NCBI GenBank assembly: GCA_021813745.1
Contig: JAKAJO010000070.1
Location: 52,842 to 116,841, forward strand
From: Acidobacteriota bacterium
Lineage (GTDB): Bacteria; Acidobacteriota; Terriglobia; Terriglobales; Acidobacteriaceae
Reading direction: 5' to 3'
Length of the DNA stretch: 64,000 nt
The notes below the pieces were generated by a model. That model did not search any database and was not told where the DNA came from. It worked only from the letters and a program-made list of their open reading frames with translations. Position 1 is the stretch's first letter. Every line of letters begins with the position of its first letter. Made by a program: the position numbers and the translations under genes. Shown one piece after another: positions 25,350-34,426 of the stretch.

Positions 25350-27699
25350 GCAGATCAAATATACGCCATGGTTCGCAAAGGCTGGAGCCGCGTGCTCGAT
25401 TGTGCCAATCTCGCGTTTCATCGGCCCGAACATCTTTGCGCTCAAAGGCGGCGGGTACGGATGCCTGTTTGCGCTTACAGGCATCGATGAAGAGGGTTTG
25501 ACCGACCAGGAGCTTGACGCAAGGATGCGGTCGATGGAGGGCGCAATGCGTGGCCTTCCCGAAGGATCGTGTCTCTATCAGTACACCCGCGTCATGTCCG
25601 GCTTCGAGTTGCCGCGTCAGCAGAAATACAACAATACCATCACACAGGTTTTCGTGGATGACAGGCTCGACTTCCTTGAGAAGACGGCAGGTTTTCGCCG
25701 CATAGACCTCCACTGGTGCCTCTCGCTGGAGCCATCGAAGCTAAAAGCATTCGACCTCAAGCCCCAGGAAAACGCCGCCGATACCTCGAGGCTCCTCGGA
25801 GAGCTTCAGAAGGCCGCAACGATTCTGGAAGGTCATCTCGGGAGTTTGTTGGGCCTGCGACTGCTCGATAAAAACAGCGCATTTCAGTTCTTCTCCTATC
25901 TCTTCAACCTGGAAGAGTGGGCCGCCCAGTCACAGCTCCGCGACGATACCGGCGTAGACCGGCAAATCGTCAGCAACCCAGTCGCGTGGCATAGCGATCA
26001 CCTTCGCATCGGCAAGCGCTACGTGCAGATGTTCTCCCTCAAGACGACGCCCGATGCATCCCGGCCCTGCCTCTTCTCTGGCCTGCTAACACTGGATTGC
26101 GATAGCGTCTTGTGCTCGACATGGCGGCCCAAGTCCACCGCCGCAGCCCGCAGCGAGATCGATGCTCAGGAGAAGTTCATCTCGTTTTTCAAAGTCGGCG
26201 TGCTGACGCGAGTGATGAGCGGACGCGATACAGCGTCGCTTGACACCGGAGCCGGTGCGAAGGCCGCCAACAACAGCGTCGATGACTTGAGCCTTGTCAT
26301 CCGTGAGTTGGACAAGAAGGCGCAGGGCGAATACTCGCTGCGGCTGCTGCTCGCTGCCAAAAGCGCTGAGCAACTGCATGACACCGCGCCCGCCGTGCAT
26401 CGAATCTTTGTCGATGCACGGGCGCAAGTGATCGAGGAGACACTGGGAAATCTCTGTGCGTTCTACGCGATGTTCCCAGGCAACGGCAAATTCAATGTCT
26501 TCCCAATGTGGCTGTCCGAAGAACATCATGCGCGACTTTCTTCCGTCTTCGCGCCGCACATCGGCCACCCGCATTCGGAGGATTTGGATTCGGAATACCT
26601 GAACGTCTTCGAGACACGCACGCGGACGCCATTCTTTCAGGACGTGTACGTGGACGGTGTCCGTGTCATGCTCATCATCGGACCCACAGGGTCGGGCAAA
26701 AGCGTGATAGGCAATGCAACCGTTGCGCTGGAACAAAAGTACGGTGGCTTCACCTACATCTTCGACATCGGAGGCAGCTATGAAAGCGTTGTAGAACTCT
26801 ATGGCGGTCGCGTAGACCGCATCGGCAAAGACGGCCCCCGCGTTGCCCTGTTCGCGCTGGAGCCAACGGAAAGCACCATCACATTCCTGTACAGCTTCAT
26901 CAAGCTGCTCTTGACGAACGGCGGCGCGGAGCTGGAACCGGAAGATGACGACATAATTCACAAAGCCGTGCAAGACATCTACTTGCTCGACCCAGAGAAT
27001 CGCCGCCTGTCAAATCTCTTTCTCCCCAAACAACTCGACCGCTACTTGTCCAAATGGATTGGGAAAGGCGTCTACAGCGCCATCTTCGACAACATAGACG
27101 ACAGCGTCTCCCTATCGCGTCTCCAGTGTTTCGACTTCCAGGGCGTCAATAACCAACAATACGCAGACCTAATTGAGCCCCTGATGGTATGGCTGATCCG
27201 CCGCATCAACGACGTGCTCTATGACCCCGCCAACCTTGGTGTCCCGAAGCACATTCTGATCGAGGAGATTTTTTCTTCGATGAAGAATCGGCAGTTGCTC
27301 GAAGGCGCGCTCGCGTCCATCAAGACCGTTCGCAAGAACCTTGGCGGCGTCACCATGATTGGTCAATCAGCGGAAGACCTTGGCGAGAACGCTGATTCCA
27401 TCGTGAACTCCTGCACGTCGTTCCTGTTCCTAAAAGACGCCACGTTCAATCGGAAGCGGTATGCGGAGCTGTTCAAGATGACGGAACAGCAGCTCGCACT
27501 GTTTGAGAGCTTGCAGGACCGCGAGGCGCTGTATATGCGCCGCGATGGACTCACGAAAGTTGTTCGTTTGAATCTCGACAGCCGTAGCTATGCCACGTTC
27601 TCCACCAAACCCAAGGACCGAGTACGCCGGTCGAAGCTGATTGCCAAGTATGGACTCGCCGAGGGCATTACGCGCTTTGCCCAGGGTGAGTCTGCGTAG
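25330..27699 (+). CDS. virB4: VirB4/TrbE-like type IV secretion ATPase
   Basis: A 789-residue AAA+ ATPase that powers pilus assembly and substrate transfer. The start at 25330 lies inside the end of virB3; frames further upstream would overlap virB3 fully. The N-terminal half is the VirB4 docking domain. The C-terminal half has Walker A G-P-T-G-S-G-K-S at about residues 451-458, a beta-strand F-D-I-G-G-S-Y, and a Walker B-like strand H-I-L-I-E-E-I-F (Glu-Glu in place of the usual Asp-Glu). An S-A-E-D/I-V-N-S-C motif near the C-terminus is as in TraC/TrbE proteins. Frequent rare-family substitutions suggest an Acidobacteria-specific clade. Confidence 0.92.
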   Translation: MTRANTEQIKYTPWFAKAGAACSIVPISRFIGPNIFALKGGGYGCLFALTGIDEEGLTDQELDARMRSMEGAMRGLPEGSCLYQYTRVMSGFELPRQQKYNNTITQVFVDDRLDFLEKTAGFRRIDLHWCLSLEPSKLKAFDLKPQENAADTSRLLGELQKAATILEGHLGSLLGLRLLDKNSAFQFFSYLFNLEEWAAQSQLRDDTGVDRQIVSNPVAWHSDHLRIGKRYVQMFSLKTTPDASRPCLFSGLLTLDCDSVLCSTWRPKSTAAARSEIDAQEKFISFFKVGVLTRVMSGRDTASLDTGAGAKAANNSVDDLSLVIRELDKKAQGEYSLRLLLAAKSAEQLHDTAPAVHRIFVDARAQVIEETLGNLCAFYAMFPGNGKFNVFPMWLSEEHHARLSSVFAPHIGHPHSEDLDSEYLNVFETRTRTPFFQDVYVDGVRVMLIIGPTGSGKSVIGNATVALEQKYGGFTYIFDIGGSYESVVELYGGRVDRIGKDGPRVALFALEPTESTITFLYSFIKLLLTNGGAELEPEDDDIIHKAVQDIYLLDPENRRLSNLFLPKQLDRYLSKWIGKGVYSAIFDNIDDSVSLSRLQCFDFQGVNNQQYADLIEPLMVWLIRRINDVLYDPANLGVPKHILIEEIFSSMKNRQLLEGALASIKTVRKNLGGVTMIGQSAEDLGENADSIVNSCTSFLFLKDATFNRKRYAELFKMTEQQLALFESLQDREALYMRRDGLTKVVRLNLDSRSYATFSTKPKDRVRRSKLIAKYGLAEGITRFAQGESA

Positions 27700-27716
27700 C
27701 CGAAAGGACCAGCGCA

Positions 27717-28562
27717 ATGAAACCACCCATCCTCATCTTCGTCGCCTGTGGGCTTGCCTGCACCGCAACCGTTGCCTCTGCCTCTGGCCCCGGTACTCCC
27801 GAGGTAAAGCATCTCCAACCGAACGCGCCACGGACCATCGCCGTGTCCGAGGCGGACACGCCGCCTGTGATCCGCGCTGGGCTGCTGCAATCGACATTGA
27901 TCCTTTTGCCTGCCGAGGAGAAGGTTGCCAATGTGTTTGCAGGAGATACGGTGGATTGGGTCTTTGACGGCGGCCACGTCGCCAGCCGCTTTATCAGCAT
28001 CAAGCCGAAGTTGGCGGGCAGCACTACGGACGTGCATATCGTTTCCGATCATGGCAACGAATACACGCTCCAGTTGCGTGAAGTCTCCGCCGATGAGGAT
28101 CCCCGCTTCGATTCCAAAATCTTCATTGCCCCTGGCGACAAAGCGGCCAAAGAAAGGCTGGCCGAGCTGCCTGTCTTCGTTCCCGCCGCCGAGCTGGACA
28201 AGGTGAAGCAGGAAGCGGCAGCGTCACAGGCGGCCCGGGCCGCGACGCTGAAAGCGGAGAAGACAGAAGAAGAGGCATATCGCAGCCAGTATCCCGGCTC
28301 GTTGCACTTTGACTACACATGGGACAAGTCGAAGGGCAAAGAGCTTGGCTTGCAGGAAATATGGCGGGATGACAAATTCACATACCTGCGCGGCCAGTTT
28401 CAGGAAACGCCCGCTCTCTACGAGGTGAAGGATAAGAAACCTTCGCTCATCAACTTCGATTTCAGCAACGGTCTGTACACCGTGCCGAAGCAGTTGGACA
28501 ACGGCTACCTTGCAATCGGAAAGCAGAAGGTCGAGTTTCACCGCACCGAGGAAGCGAGGTAG
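27717..28562 (+). CDS. virB9: VirB9/TrbG-like outer-membrane-complex protein
   Basis: A 281-residue exported protein with signal A-T-V-A-S-A-S-G, an N-terminal VirB9 domain (V-A-N-V-F-A-G-D-T-V-D-W), a charged Ala/Glu/Lys linker with coiled-coil character (about residues 150-195), and a C-terminal domain including H-F-D-Y-T-W and F-D-F-S-N-G-L-Y-T-V. VirB9 with VirB10 forms the core channel. An AAAGGA site precedes the ATG. It sits 17 bases after virB4 and two bases before virB10. Confidence 0.87.
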   Translation: MKPPILIFVACGLACTATVASASGPGTPEVKHLQPNAPRTIAVSEADTPPVIRAGLLQSTLILLPAEEKVANVFAGDTVDWVFDGGHVASRFISIKPKLAGSTTDVHIVSDHGNEYTLQLREVSADEDPRFDSKIFIAPGDKAAKERLAELPVFVPAAELDKVKQEAAASQAARAATLKAEKTEEEAYRSQYPGSLHFDYTWDKSKGKELGLQEIWRDDKFTYLRGQFQETPALYEVKDKKPSLINFDFSNGLYTVPKQLDNGYLAIGKQKVEFHRTEEAR

Positions 28563-28564
28563 CC

Positions 28565-29821
28565 ATGCCGGAACCAAAGCCGAACACCCCTGCGACCGTG
28601 CCCGAGCAGCCGGAGGCCAAGCCACCGCTGCGGAAGAGTATGCCCGTTGTCATCGCCCTGGTTGTCATCATCGGGCTTATCGGAATCGCCAACCTCTCCA
28701 GTCTGTTGAGCGGTAATAGAAAGAACGCTCCAGCCAGCGCGATGCCCATGCGCCCGGCAGCACCGAACGCGCGGCAGGTGAACAGCTTCGAGTCGCAGCA
28801 GCAGCTCCAGGCTCAGCGGGATGCCGAGGCACGGCAGCATCAGCAGGAGCTTAATGCGGCACTTCAACAGCTCCAGCAGACGGAAGGTGTTCCCGGTCCG
28901 GAGGCCGCAGGCGCGCCGTCCATGACAGCCGCACAGCGGGCGGCGATCTATGGTGACAGCCCGAATGCCCCGCAGCGTACTTCAAATATGTCTGAGACGC
29001 AGGCCGAAACGAAGCAGAACCAGCTTGCCAAAGAGAAACAGCAACAGGACGCCATCAATAGCGACACACTGGCGATTGACTTTGAGCGCACTGGTCCATC
29101 TTTGGCAACTGCAGAGGCTGCGCAAGGGATGGCTGCTACCACTGCCGGCGCTGCACCTGCAAAGCCAGCCAGCACAGAAGCGAAAGCCGACAGCAAAAGC
29201 AATGCAATGGCCGGTTATGACTTCGATACCTACGATGGCCGACTGTATCGAGTCTTTGAAGGCACTGTCCTTGAGGGAGTCGTCACCAATCAAATCGACG
29301 GCGGGTTTAGCGGCCCGATCATGGTTTCGCTGACCACAGACCTCTACTCCCACGACCACCAACAACTTCTTTTGCCACAAGGTACAAGGCTGCTTGGCAA
29401 TGTACAGAGTGTTGGCAACGCGCAGCAGCGCAAGATGTTCGTCACCTTCCATCGCGCCATCTGCCCCGATGGATTCTCTTTGGAGTTTGCGAAATATATT
29501 GGCTTGGATCAAATCGGCACCACCGGCCTTGCAACAAAAGTGAACCACGGATATTTGCAGGCCTTCGCCGCCGCCGCTGCCATCGGCGGCTTGGGCGGAC
29601 TCGCGCAGATCGGCAACAACGGCAGCATACTTGACCCTTCGACCGAGATTCGCAATGGGATCTCCGGGCAGTCTGCCGTCGAGGGCGAGCAGGTGCTCAA
29701 TCACTTCCTAGACCGGCTGCCCATCATCACGCTCAAGGAAGGTTCGCGTGCCCGTGTGTATATCGGCACCGATCTTTTGATTCCGTCCTATGCGGAACAT
29801 CGAGTCGATCCCACGCTATGA
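28565..29821 (+). CDS. virB10: VirB10/TrbI-like core-channel protein
   Basis: A 418-residue protein of VirB10 layout: a Pro-rich cytosolic N-terminus, a single membrane helix at about residues 27-46 (V-V-I-A-L-V-V-I-I-G-L-I), a long Gln/Ala-rich periplasmic linker with coiled coils, and a C-terminal TrbI domain with V-F-E-G-T-V-L-E-G-V, L-L-P-Q-G-T-R-L-L-G and the antenna helix region A-A-A-A-A-I-G-G-L-G-G-L. It spans both membranes and links ATPase energy to the outer-membrane pore. It overlaps the next small gene by four bases. Confidence 0.92.
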   Translation: MPEPKPNTPATVPEQPEAKPPLRKSMPVVIALVVIIGLIGIANLSSLLSGNRKNAPASAMPMRPAAPNARQVNSFESQQQLQAQRDAEARQHQQELNAALQQLQQTEGVPGPEAAGAPSMTAAQRAAIYGDSPNAPQRTSNMSETQAETKQNQLAKEKQQQDAINSDTLAIDFERTGPSLATAEAAQGMAATTAGAAPAKPASTEAKADSKSNAMAGYDFDTYDGRLYRVFEGTVLEGVVTNQIDGGFSGPIMVSLTTDLYSHDHQQLLLPQGTRLLGNVQSVGNAQQRKMFVTFHRAICPDGFSLEFAKYIGLDQIGTTGLATKVNHGYLQAFAAAAAIGGLGGLAQIGNNGSILDPSTEIRNGISGQSAVEGEQVLNHFLDRLPIITLKEGSRARVYIGTDLLIPSYAEHRVDPTL

Positions 29822-30006
29822 CCATGTATCACAAACTCGCCACTGTTCTAACAGCGTTGTTGGCAATCACGATTGCCTCATTCCCGGCGGGCCGTAGAGG
29901 AGTGGTCTGGGCGTGTGCTCAGTCCGTTCAAACCGTGGAACGAATAACCCATCTCAGGAGCTTTTCCCTGGACAGGCTCGACCCGACCTGCCCGCAGTGC
30001 ATGTAA
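29818..30006 (+). CDS. Small exported protein in the T4SS operon
   Basis: A 62-residue frame starting ATG at 29818, overlapping the virB10 stop by four bases (an ATGA-type coupling). It has a short signal-like N-terminus (L-A-T-V-L-T-A-L-L-A-I-T-I-A-S) and a Cys-containing C-terminus (P-T-C-P-Q-C-M). A role like the small VirB7 lipoprotein is conceivable from position, but there is no lipobox. The four-base overlap is the main support. Confidence 0.5.
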   Translation: MTMYHKLATVLTALLAITIASFPAGRRGVVWACAQSVQTVERITHLRSFSLDRLDPTCPQCM

Positions 30007-30027
30007 TCACCAACCGCAGGAGGCAAA

Positions 30028-30816
30028 ATGAACTTCCCTCTCACCAACCGTCGCAAATGGCTCATTGGAACAGGCGCGGCATTGATCCTCACGGCAACGC
30101 CGAGCTTTGCCTTGTTCGGTCTCGGAGATATTGTCTTCGACCCCACCAGCTACGGCAGTCTGATACAGCAACTCACCACACTTCAGATGCAGTACAACAT
30201 GGTCAAAAACAACCTGACCCATTTCTCGTTCAAGCAGCAGTGGCAGACGACGCTCTATGCCATGGAGAACGTCAATGTAGCTGACCTGTTCGGTGAGACG
30301 GCGGGCATGAGCACTGCGCTCAATACCAATTCGCCGTCTGCGTCGAGCACGGCATGGAAGGCGGCCACGATCACAATGAACGGCAGTGCGCCGTCCTATC
30401 TCGCCAGCCAATCCCTCGGCAGCGCACGCACGTCGCAGCTTGCTTTGATTGAGACCTCCGATGCAGTCTCCCCCGACTGCCTGACCGCCGTGGGCCAGTA
30501 CCGGGGTGACAGGGCTGCCAACGCTACGGCCAACAGCTCGTTGCTGTCACAGCAGTTCGACGGCGGCGACAGCACCAACAGCGAACTCCAGCAGCTCAAT
30601 CTTCTCAACGCATCGGACGCACAGAGGTTGAGCGAGATGCTGTCGCAAGGCACCTTGCAGGCTTGCCTTGCGTCGCAGATGACGGTTGCAAATATGGAGC
30701 GACGGAACGCCGCCGTCGAAGACCTCAATACCGCCGTCTTCGTGCAACAGCAACGTTCCGCGAACGACATGAGCGCCGCCAATGAAGGCAGCACCTGGGA
30801 TAACTACCTGCCATAA
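30028..30816 (+). CDS. virB5: VirB5/TrbJ-like minor pilin protein
   Basis: A 262-residue exported protein: signal ending P-S-F-A, then a helical coiled-coil body (Q-Q-L-T-T-L-Q-M-Q-Y-N-M-V-K-N-N-L) as in VirB5/TrbJ, which sit at the pilus tip or help pilus assembly. An AGGAGG site precedes the ATG. The C-terminus ends A-N-E-G-S-T-W-D-N-Y-L-P, nearly the same as the end of the next small protein. Confidence 0.8.
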   Translation: MNFPLTNRRKWLIGTGAALILTATPSFALFGLGDIVFDPTSYGSLIQQLTTLQMQYNMVKNNLTHFSFKQQWQTTLYAMENVNVADLFGETAGMSTALNTNSPSASSTAWKAATITMNGSAPSYLASQSLGSARTSQLALIETSDAVSPDCLTAVGQYRGDRAANATANSSLLSQQFDGGDSTNSELQQLNLLNASDAQRLSEMLSQGTLQACLASQMTVANMERRNAAVEDLNTAVFVQQQRSANDMSAANEGSTWDNYLP

Positions 30817-30827
30817 AGGAGACTCCA

Positions 30828-31097
30828 ATGCTTAGAGCGATCAACACGAAACTTCTTCTCGCCATCCTCGCGACTCTCGTCGCCATCGGAGGCGCGTTGA
30901 CCTTCCAGCGGCATGAGGCGGCGAAAGCCGCCGCTGCCGCCGCCAAAACCGCGACCATTCTTCAGCAACAGCAGAAGGAGGCCGAGGAGCGAAAGGCCGA
31001 AGACGAGGCGTTCCGGCAGCGTGTGGAAGCGGACAAGAAGAAGCACAATTCCGCCGCTGCCCACGAAGGCAAGACCTGGCAGAAGTACATCCCCTAA
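30828..31097 (+). CDS. Small membrane-anchored coiled-coil protein sharing a C-terminal tag with VirB5
   Basis: An 89-residue protein with an N-terminal membrane helix (L-L-L-A-I-L-A-T-L-V-A-I-G-G-A-L), then a continuous Ala/Lys/Glu-rich coiled coil, ending A-A-H-E-G-K-T-W-Q-K-Y-I-P. This last motif (E-G-x-T-W-x-x-Y-x-P) is shared with the VirB5 protein encoded immediately upstream. The start has a GGAG site and lies 11 bases after virB5. Such small proteins between trbJ and trbL homologues can be entry-exclusion proteins (TrbK position), but there is no lipobox here, so the function stays open. Confidence 0.65.
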   Translation: MLRAINTKLLLAILATLVAIGGALTFQRHEAAKAAAAAAKTATILQQQQKEAEERKAEDEAFRQRVEADKKKHNSAAAHEGKTWQKYIP

Positions 31098-31121
31098 ACG
31101 CAACCAAGGGAGAGGAACGAC

Positions 31122-32045
31122 ATGGTTTCCGTGGCTCTATTAGCGCAGGCCCTTCCGAGCGCGAGTTCGGGTGTCGATTGGCTGTACCAGTTCACAAACA
31201 ATCTGACCAGCCTCACGACGCAGAACGGCGGGGCGCTTACACAGCTTGGACTGACGGAGCTGAGCTGCATCGCTCTCTTCACGCTCATCAGTATGGTCGT
31301 GAATTGGAACACCCAGAGCATGACACTGCGTTTCCATGCTCAACCCGTCCATGCAGGCGATCTAGTCACCTTTCTCGTCCGGTTGATTATCTGCTGCCTG
31401 CTTGAGAACTATTGGGTGAATCCATTTCCCGGCGCAAGCTTCGGCATCAATCACTTCTTTTCGTACATCGCACAAGCGATCGTTGCAGCCTTCGATCAAA
31501 ACTCGCTCGACAATCTCCTCCAGCTTTTGAAGACCGCTGGCGATAATACCGCGCTGCCATCGCTCTTGGCTCCGGTCCAGATCCTTTGCTACTTCGTCGT
31601 GCAAGGCTTATTGGGTATTGCTTCGGCCATCCTCTTCGTCATCAACTGCAGCGCATTCATCCTCTATGGTGTGACCGCTCTGTTTGGCCCCGTCTTCATT
31701 CCTTTACTGATGACCAGGACCTTTCGTGCGAAGTTCTTTCACTTCCTTGACGTGCTGATTAGCTTTGCGATGATTCGCGCCGTTGCCGCCGCCTTCATCT
31801 TTGTGTGGGGAGGCTTTATGAATGCCTTCATCCAACAGACTTTCAATGGAAATTATTCGATAGAGATGTGGCTTGCGAACTTGATTCCGTGCATCATGGT
31901 CTTCTTCGCATTCATCGTGAACATGCTCTATATTCCGAGCATGACGCAGGCGATCTTCGGAGGCGCTGCTGGACTTACAGGATCGGCAACAGGGTTAGCC
32001 GGCAACGCTCTCAGAACATACGCGATGATGGGCGGAGGAGGATAG
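31122..32045 (+). CDS. virB6: VirB6/TrbL-like polytopic inner-membrane protein
   Basis: A 307-residue protein with about six hydrophobic helices (for example L-I-I-C-C-L-L, I-A-S-A-I-L-F-V-I-N, A-A-F-I-F-V-W-G-G-F, I-M-V-F-F-A-F-I-V-N) and an N-terminal periplasmic segment, as in VirB6/TrbL, which line the inner-membrane part of the DNA path. It ends in a Gly-rich tail (G-G-A-A-G-L-T-G-S-A-T-G-L-A-G). It is in line with the other T4SS genes with short gaps. Confidence 0.85.
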   Translation: MVSVALLAQALPSASSGVDWLYQFTNNLTSLTTQNGGALTQLGLTELSCIALFTLISMVVNWNTQSMTLRFHAQPVHAGDLVTFLVRLIICCLLENYWVNPFPGASFGINHFFSYIAQAIVAAFDQNSLDNLLQLLKTAGDNTALPSLLAPVQILCYFVVQGLLGIASAILFVINCSAFILYGVTALFGPVFIPLLMTRTFRAKFFHFLDVLISFAMIRAVAAAFIFVWGGFMNAFIQQTFNGNYSIEMWLANLIPCIMVFFAFIVNMLYIPSMTQAIFGGAAGLTGSATGLAGNALRTYAMMGGGG

Positions 32046-32046
32046 C

Positions 32047-32244
32047 ATGTCAAATTTCTGGACAGGTTATGGCTTCGGTGGCGCGTTTGGAGCATCGCGC
32101 TTTGGACGCAAGATCGTCAAGCCAGCACTAAAACTCTTTATCGTGGGCGTCGTCATAGCCGGATTCATCTACGCCTACATGATGTTCAGAGCAGTCGATC
32201 AAAGGAGCCACTCTCCCCATGTCCACGCACACAGTAGTCAATGA
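32047..32244 (+). CDS. Small single-helix membrane protein between virB6 and virB8
   Basis: A 65-residue protein: a Gly/Phe-rich N-terminus (F-W-T-G-Y-G-F-G-G-A-F-G), a basic segment, one membrane helix (L-F-I-V-G-V-V-I-A-G-F-I-Y-A-Y-M-M-F) and a His-rich tail. It starts immediately after virB6 and its end overlaps virB8 by 26 bases, which argues for a real, coupled gene. Function unknown. Confidence 0.6.
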   Translation: MSNFWTGYGFGGAFGASRFGRKIVKPALKLFIVGVVIAGFIYAYMMFRAVDQRSHSPHVHAHSSQ

Positions 32245-33004
32245 GCAACAGATGACGCCGGAGCAAGCTCTACTAACAGACCAGATCGGCAACGAGGTCT
32301 ACGCCTCTCACTATGCCGAACGCAAAGCCTATCGCCTCATCCTCGCCTGTGGAACCGTGCTGCTTTGCGGGTCGATGTGGCTGAATTTCTCTCTTGCCCG
32401 CCGACCCCTCGTAAACCGCTACATCCGCATTGATGAGATGGGTCGTGCCCAGGCCATTCAATATAGCGATTTGAACTACAGCCCACGTGAGGGAGAGATT
32501 CGTACCTACCTCACGGACTGGGCTAACTACCGCTACACGATCAGCCGCGACAGCATCGCCAATAAATACCCTCTCAACTACTACTTCCTGTCCAGCAACC
32601 TTGCCTCGCAGTTGATGACGGAAGACAACCAGAACCATCTGGTATCCCAGGTAGTCGGCGGCCAAATCGAGCAGAGTGACGTAGAGGTGAAGAACGTCAC
32701 CATCACATCCATGTCTCAGGAGACTGTACAGGGTGCAATCATGGCGCGCGGAACGGCCCTCTTGGCTCTGGACAAGCTCTACTCGCCCAGCCATTCGCGG
32801 GAACCGAGGACAGAGCATTGGATGCTCAGCCTTACCTACTACCTGAATCCCAAGCAGGTCAGCGATCAGGCGAAGATTTATCCGCAATATGAGTTCATCA
32901 ACCCTTTGGGTTTGACCATCACCGAGTTCCACGAAAACCGCGCCTCGGTTGATCCGATTGCACCCGGTACTCCCGCAGCCACAACAGACGGAGCAGTCCG
33001 GTGA
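32219..33004 (+). CDS. virB8: VirB8/TrbF-like scaffold protein
   Basis: A 261-residue bitopic protein: a short cytosolic N-terminus, one membrane helix at about residues 41-57, then a periplasmic NTF2-like domain (Y-L-T-D-W-A-N-Y-R-Y-T-I, Y-Y-F-L-S-S-N-L, L-S-L-T-Y-Y-L-N-P) as in VirB8/TrbF. VirB8 nucleates assembly of the inner-membrane complex. AAAGGAG lies about 13 bases upstream. It ends a few bases before the convergent XRE gene. Confidence 0.85.
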   Translation: MSTHTVVNEQQMTPEQALLTDQIGNEVYASHYAERKAYRLILACGTVLLCGSMWLNFSLARRPLVNRYIRIDEMGRAQAIQYSDLNYSPREGEIRTYLTDWANYRYTISRDSIANKYPLNYYFLSSNLASQLMTEDNQNHLVSQVVGGQIEQSDVEVKNVTITSMSQETVQGAIMARGTALLALDKLYSPSHSREPRTEHWMLSLTYYLNPKQVSDQAKIYPQYEFINPLGLTITEFHENRASVDPIAPGTPAATTDGAVR

Positions 33005-33027
33005 GGAGGCCGTCTTTCAGTTCGGCG

Positions 33028-33357
33028 CTATTCGGTGAGTGCGAGTTCGACTTTCTTATCCGGGAAGACGGCGCGAATTTCGATGTGCCCGCCCAGGGCG
33101 CTGACATAGTTCCGCAGCGTTCCGAGTTTGACTTCAGCGCGCTTTTCGAGGCGGGAGACTTCGCTCTGCTGCATCTTCATAGCGACCGCAAGTTTTCTTT
33201 GGGTCATCTTGCGATCCTTACGAAGTTCATCGAGCGTCATGCGTTCGAGAATGGCGTTGGCGCGCTTCTTTGCGCGAGCGCGGCTAGCCTTGGTCATCAG
33301 CTCGTCAGCAATGCTGTCGTAGGAGAGGGTCTTGTTTGCGTATATCCCATGAGCCAT
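33028..33357 (-). CDS. XRE-family regulator (HigA-like) antisense within the T4SS operon
   Basis: A 109-residue protein with a C-terminal helix-turn-helix: M-T-Q-R-K-L-A-V-A-M-K-M-Q-Q-S-E-V-S-R-L followed by L-R-N-Y-V-S-A-L-G-G, the pattern of HigA/antitoxin-type XRE proteins. The start chosen is the ATG at 33357 (M-A-H-G-I-Y); the frame extends further upstream into virB11 but without features. It lies on the opposite strand between virB8 and virB11. No toxin gene is adjacent. It could repress transfer genes or be an orphan antitoxin. Confidence 0.75.
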   Translation of the reverse strand: MAHGIYANKTLSYDSIADELMTKASRARAKKRANAILERMTLDELRKDRKMTQRKLAVAMKMQQSEVSRLEKRAEVKLGTLRNYVSALGGHIEIRAVFPDKKVELALTE

Positions 33358-33439
33358 AAAGTAACTATGAGGTGCAGCGCATATTACGTCAAGCCCCTGT
33401 TCCCCATTGAAGCCGCAAACAAAGGTCAGGGGGTGCCCA

Positions 33440-34426
33440 GTGAGCTTTGAGCTGATACTCCCGTTCTTCCCCGAGGAACTGCGGGCGCTGCTTCTTGACC
33501 CGTCCATCTCTGACCTGATGATTAACGGGACCACGGGTGTGTATGCAGATCGTGGCGGCGTAGTCGAGCATATTGCGCTCTCCACGCCTTATACCAACGA
33601 CCGCTTACAGGCTGCTATCGAGCGTGTCGCCCGTCTCCTGGGGCAAGACCTTACCAGCCAGAATCCCATCCTGAATACGCGCCTGCCGGACGGCTCCCGC
33701 GTCGCCGTCGTCGGCTCTCCATCTTCGATCAATGGCCCGACGTTCACCGTGAGGAAATTCAATCGCTGGTTTACCTCGCAGGAGCTAATTGCGTCGGGTA
33801 GTTTACCCGAGCAGATTCGAGATGCGGTCGTGGGCTTCATCGCAGAGCGAAAGAACGGCATTATCAGTGGCGGAACTGGCAGCGGAAAGACAACCCTGAT
33901 GAAAGCCTTGCTGGACCATGTGCCGCTTCATGAACGCCTCATTCTGATCGAGCAGCCCGCCGAACTAAAGATCGCCCATCCGAACGCCGTTCGGTGGGAG
34001 GCTGTCGATGCTATCCCCGGTCAGGTTGCCGTCACTCCAAGCCAGCTTGTAGCCGCCGCGCTCAGACACCGCCCCGACCGCATCATCATGGGCGAGATAC
34101 GCGACGAGTGCGGCTACGACCTATTGCAAGCCATGAATACAGGCCATGGTGGCACGCTCTCCACCATCCACGCCAAGAGCGCGTGGGATGCCCTCAATCG
34201 GCTATCGGACCTTGCCTTAAGTGCGAGACCAAATCTGAACCACTCCTTCATTCGTTCGGAGACGGCTGAGGCCATCGACTTTGTCTTGTATTGCGAGCGC
34301 GATCATGGGGGCCGACGCCGGGTACGCGAGCTTATTGCCGTGAAAGGCTACAGCCATGCGGATCAGTCCTTCGAGACCGAGGACATCTATCGCGCTCCCT
34401 CTGCGGCAGCGGCAGCGGCGGCATGA
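33440..34426 (+). CDS. virB11: VirB11/TrbB-like hexameric ATPase
   Basis: A 328-residue secretion ATPase. The N-terminal domain contains D-P-S-I-S-D-L-M-I-N-G, typical of the family. Walker A G-G-T-G-S-G-K-T-T is at about residues 142-150, an Asp/Glu box near L-I-E-Q-P-A-E-L, Walker B in I-I-M-G-E-I-R-D, and the His box G-H-G-G-T-L-S-T-I-H-A-K-S. It ends in an Ala run. The GTG at 33440 with GGGGGT upstream is preferred over an upstream TTG at 33407. It energises pilus biogenesis with VirB4 and DNA transfer with VirD4. Confidence 0.93.
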   Translation: MSFELILPFFPEELRALLLDPSISDLMINGTTGVYADRGGVVEHIALSTPYTNDRLQAAIERVARLLGQDLTSQNPILNTRLPDGSRVAVVGSPSSINGPTFTVRKFNRWFTSQELIASGSLPEQIRDAVVGFIAERKNGIISGGTGSGKTTLMKALLDHVPLHERLILIEQPAELKIAHPNAVRWEAVDAIPGQVAVTPSQLVAAALRHRPDRIIMGEIRDECGYDLLQAMNTGHGGTLSTIHAKSAWDALNRLSDLALSARPNLNHSFIRSETAEAIDFVLYCERDHGGRRRVRELIAVKGYSHADQSFETEDIYRAPSAAAAAAA

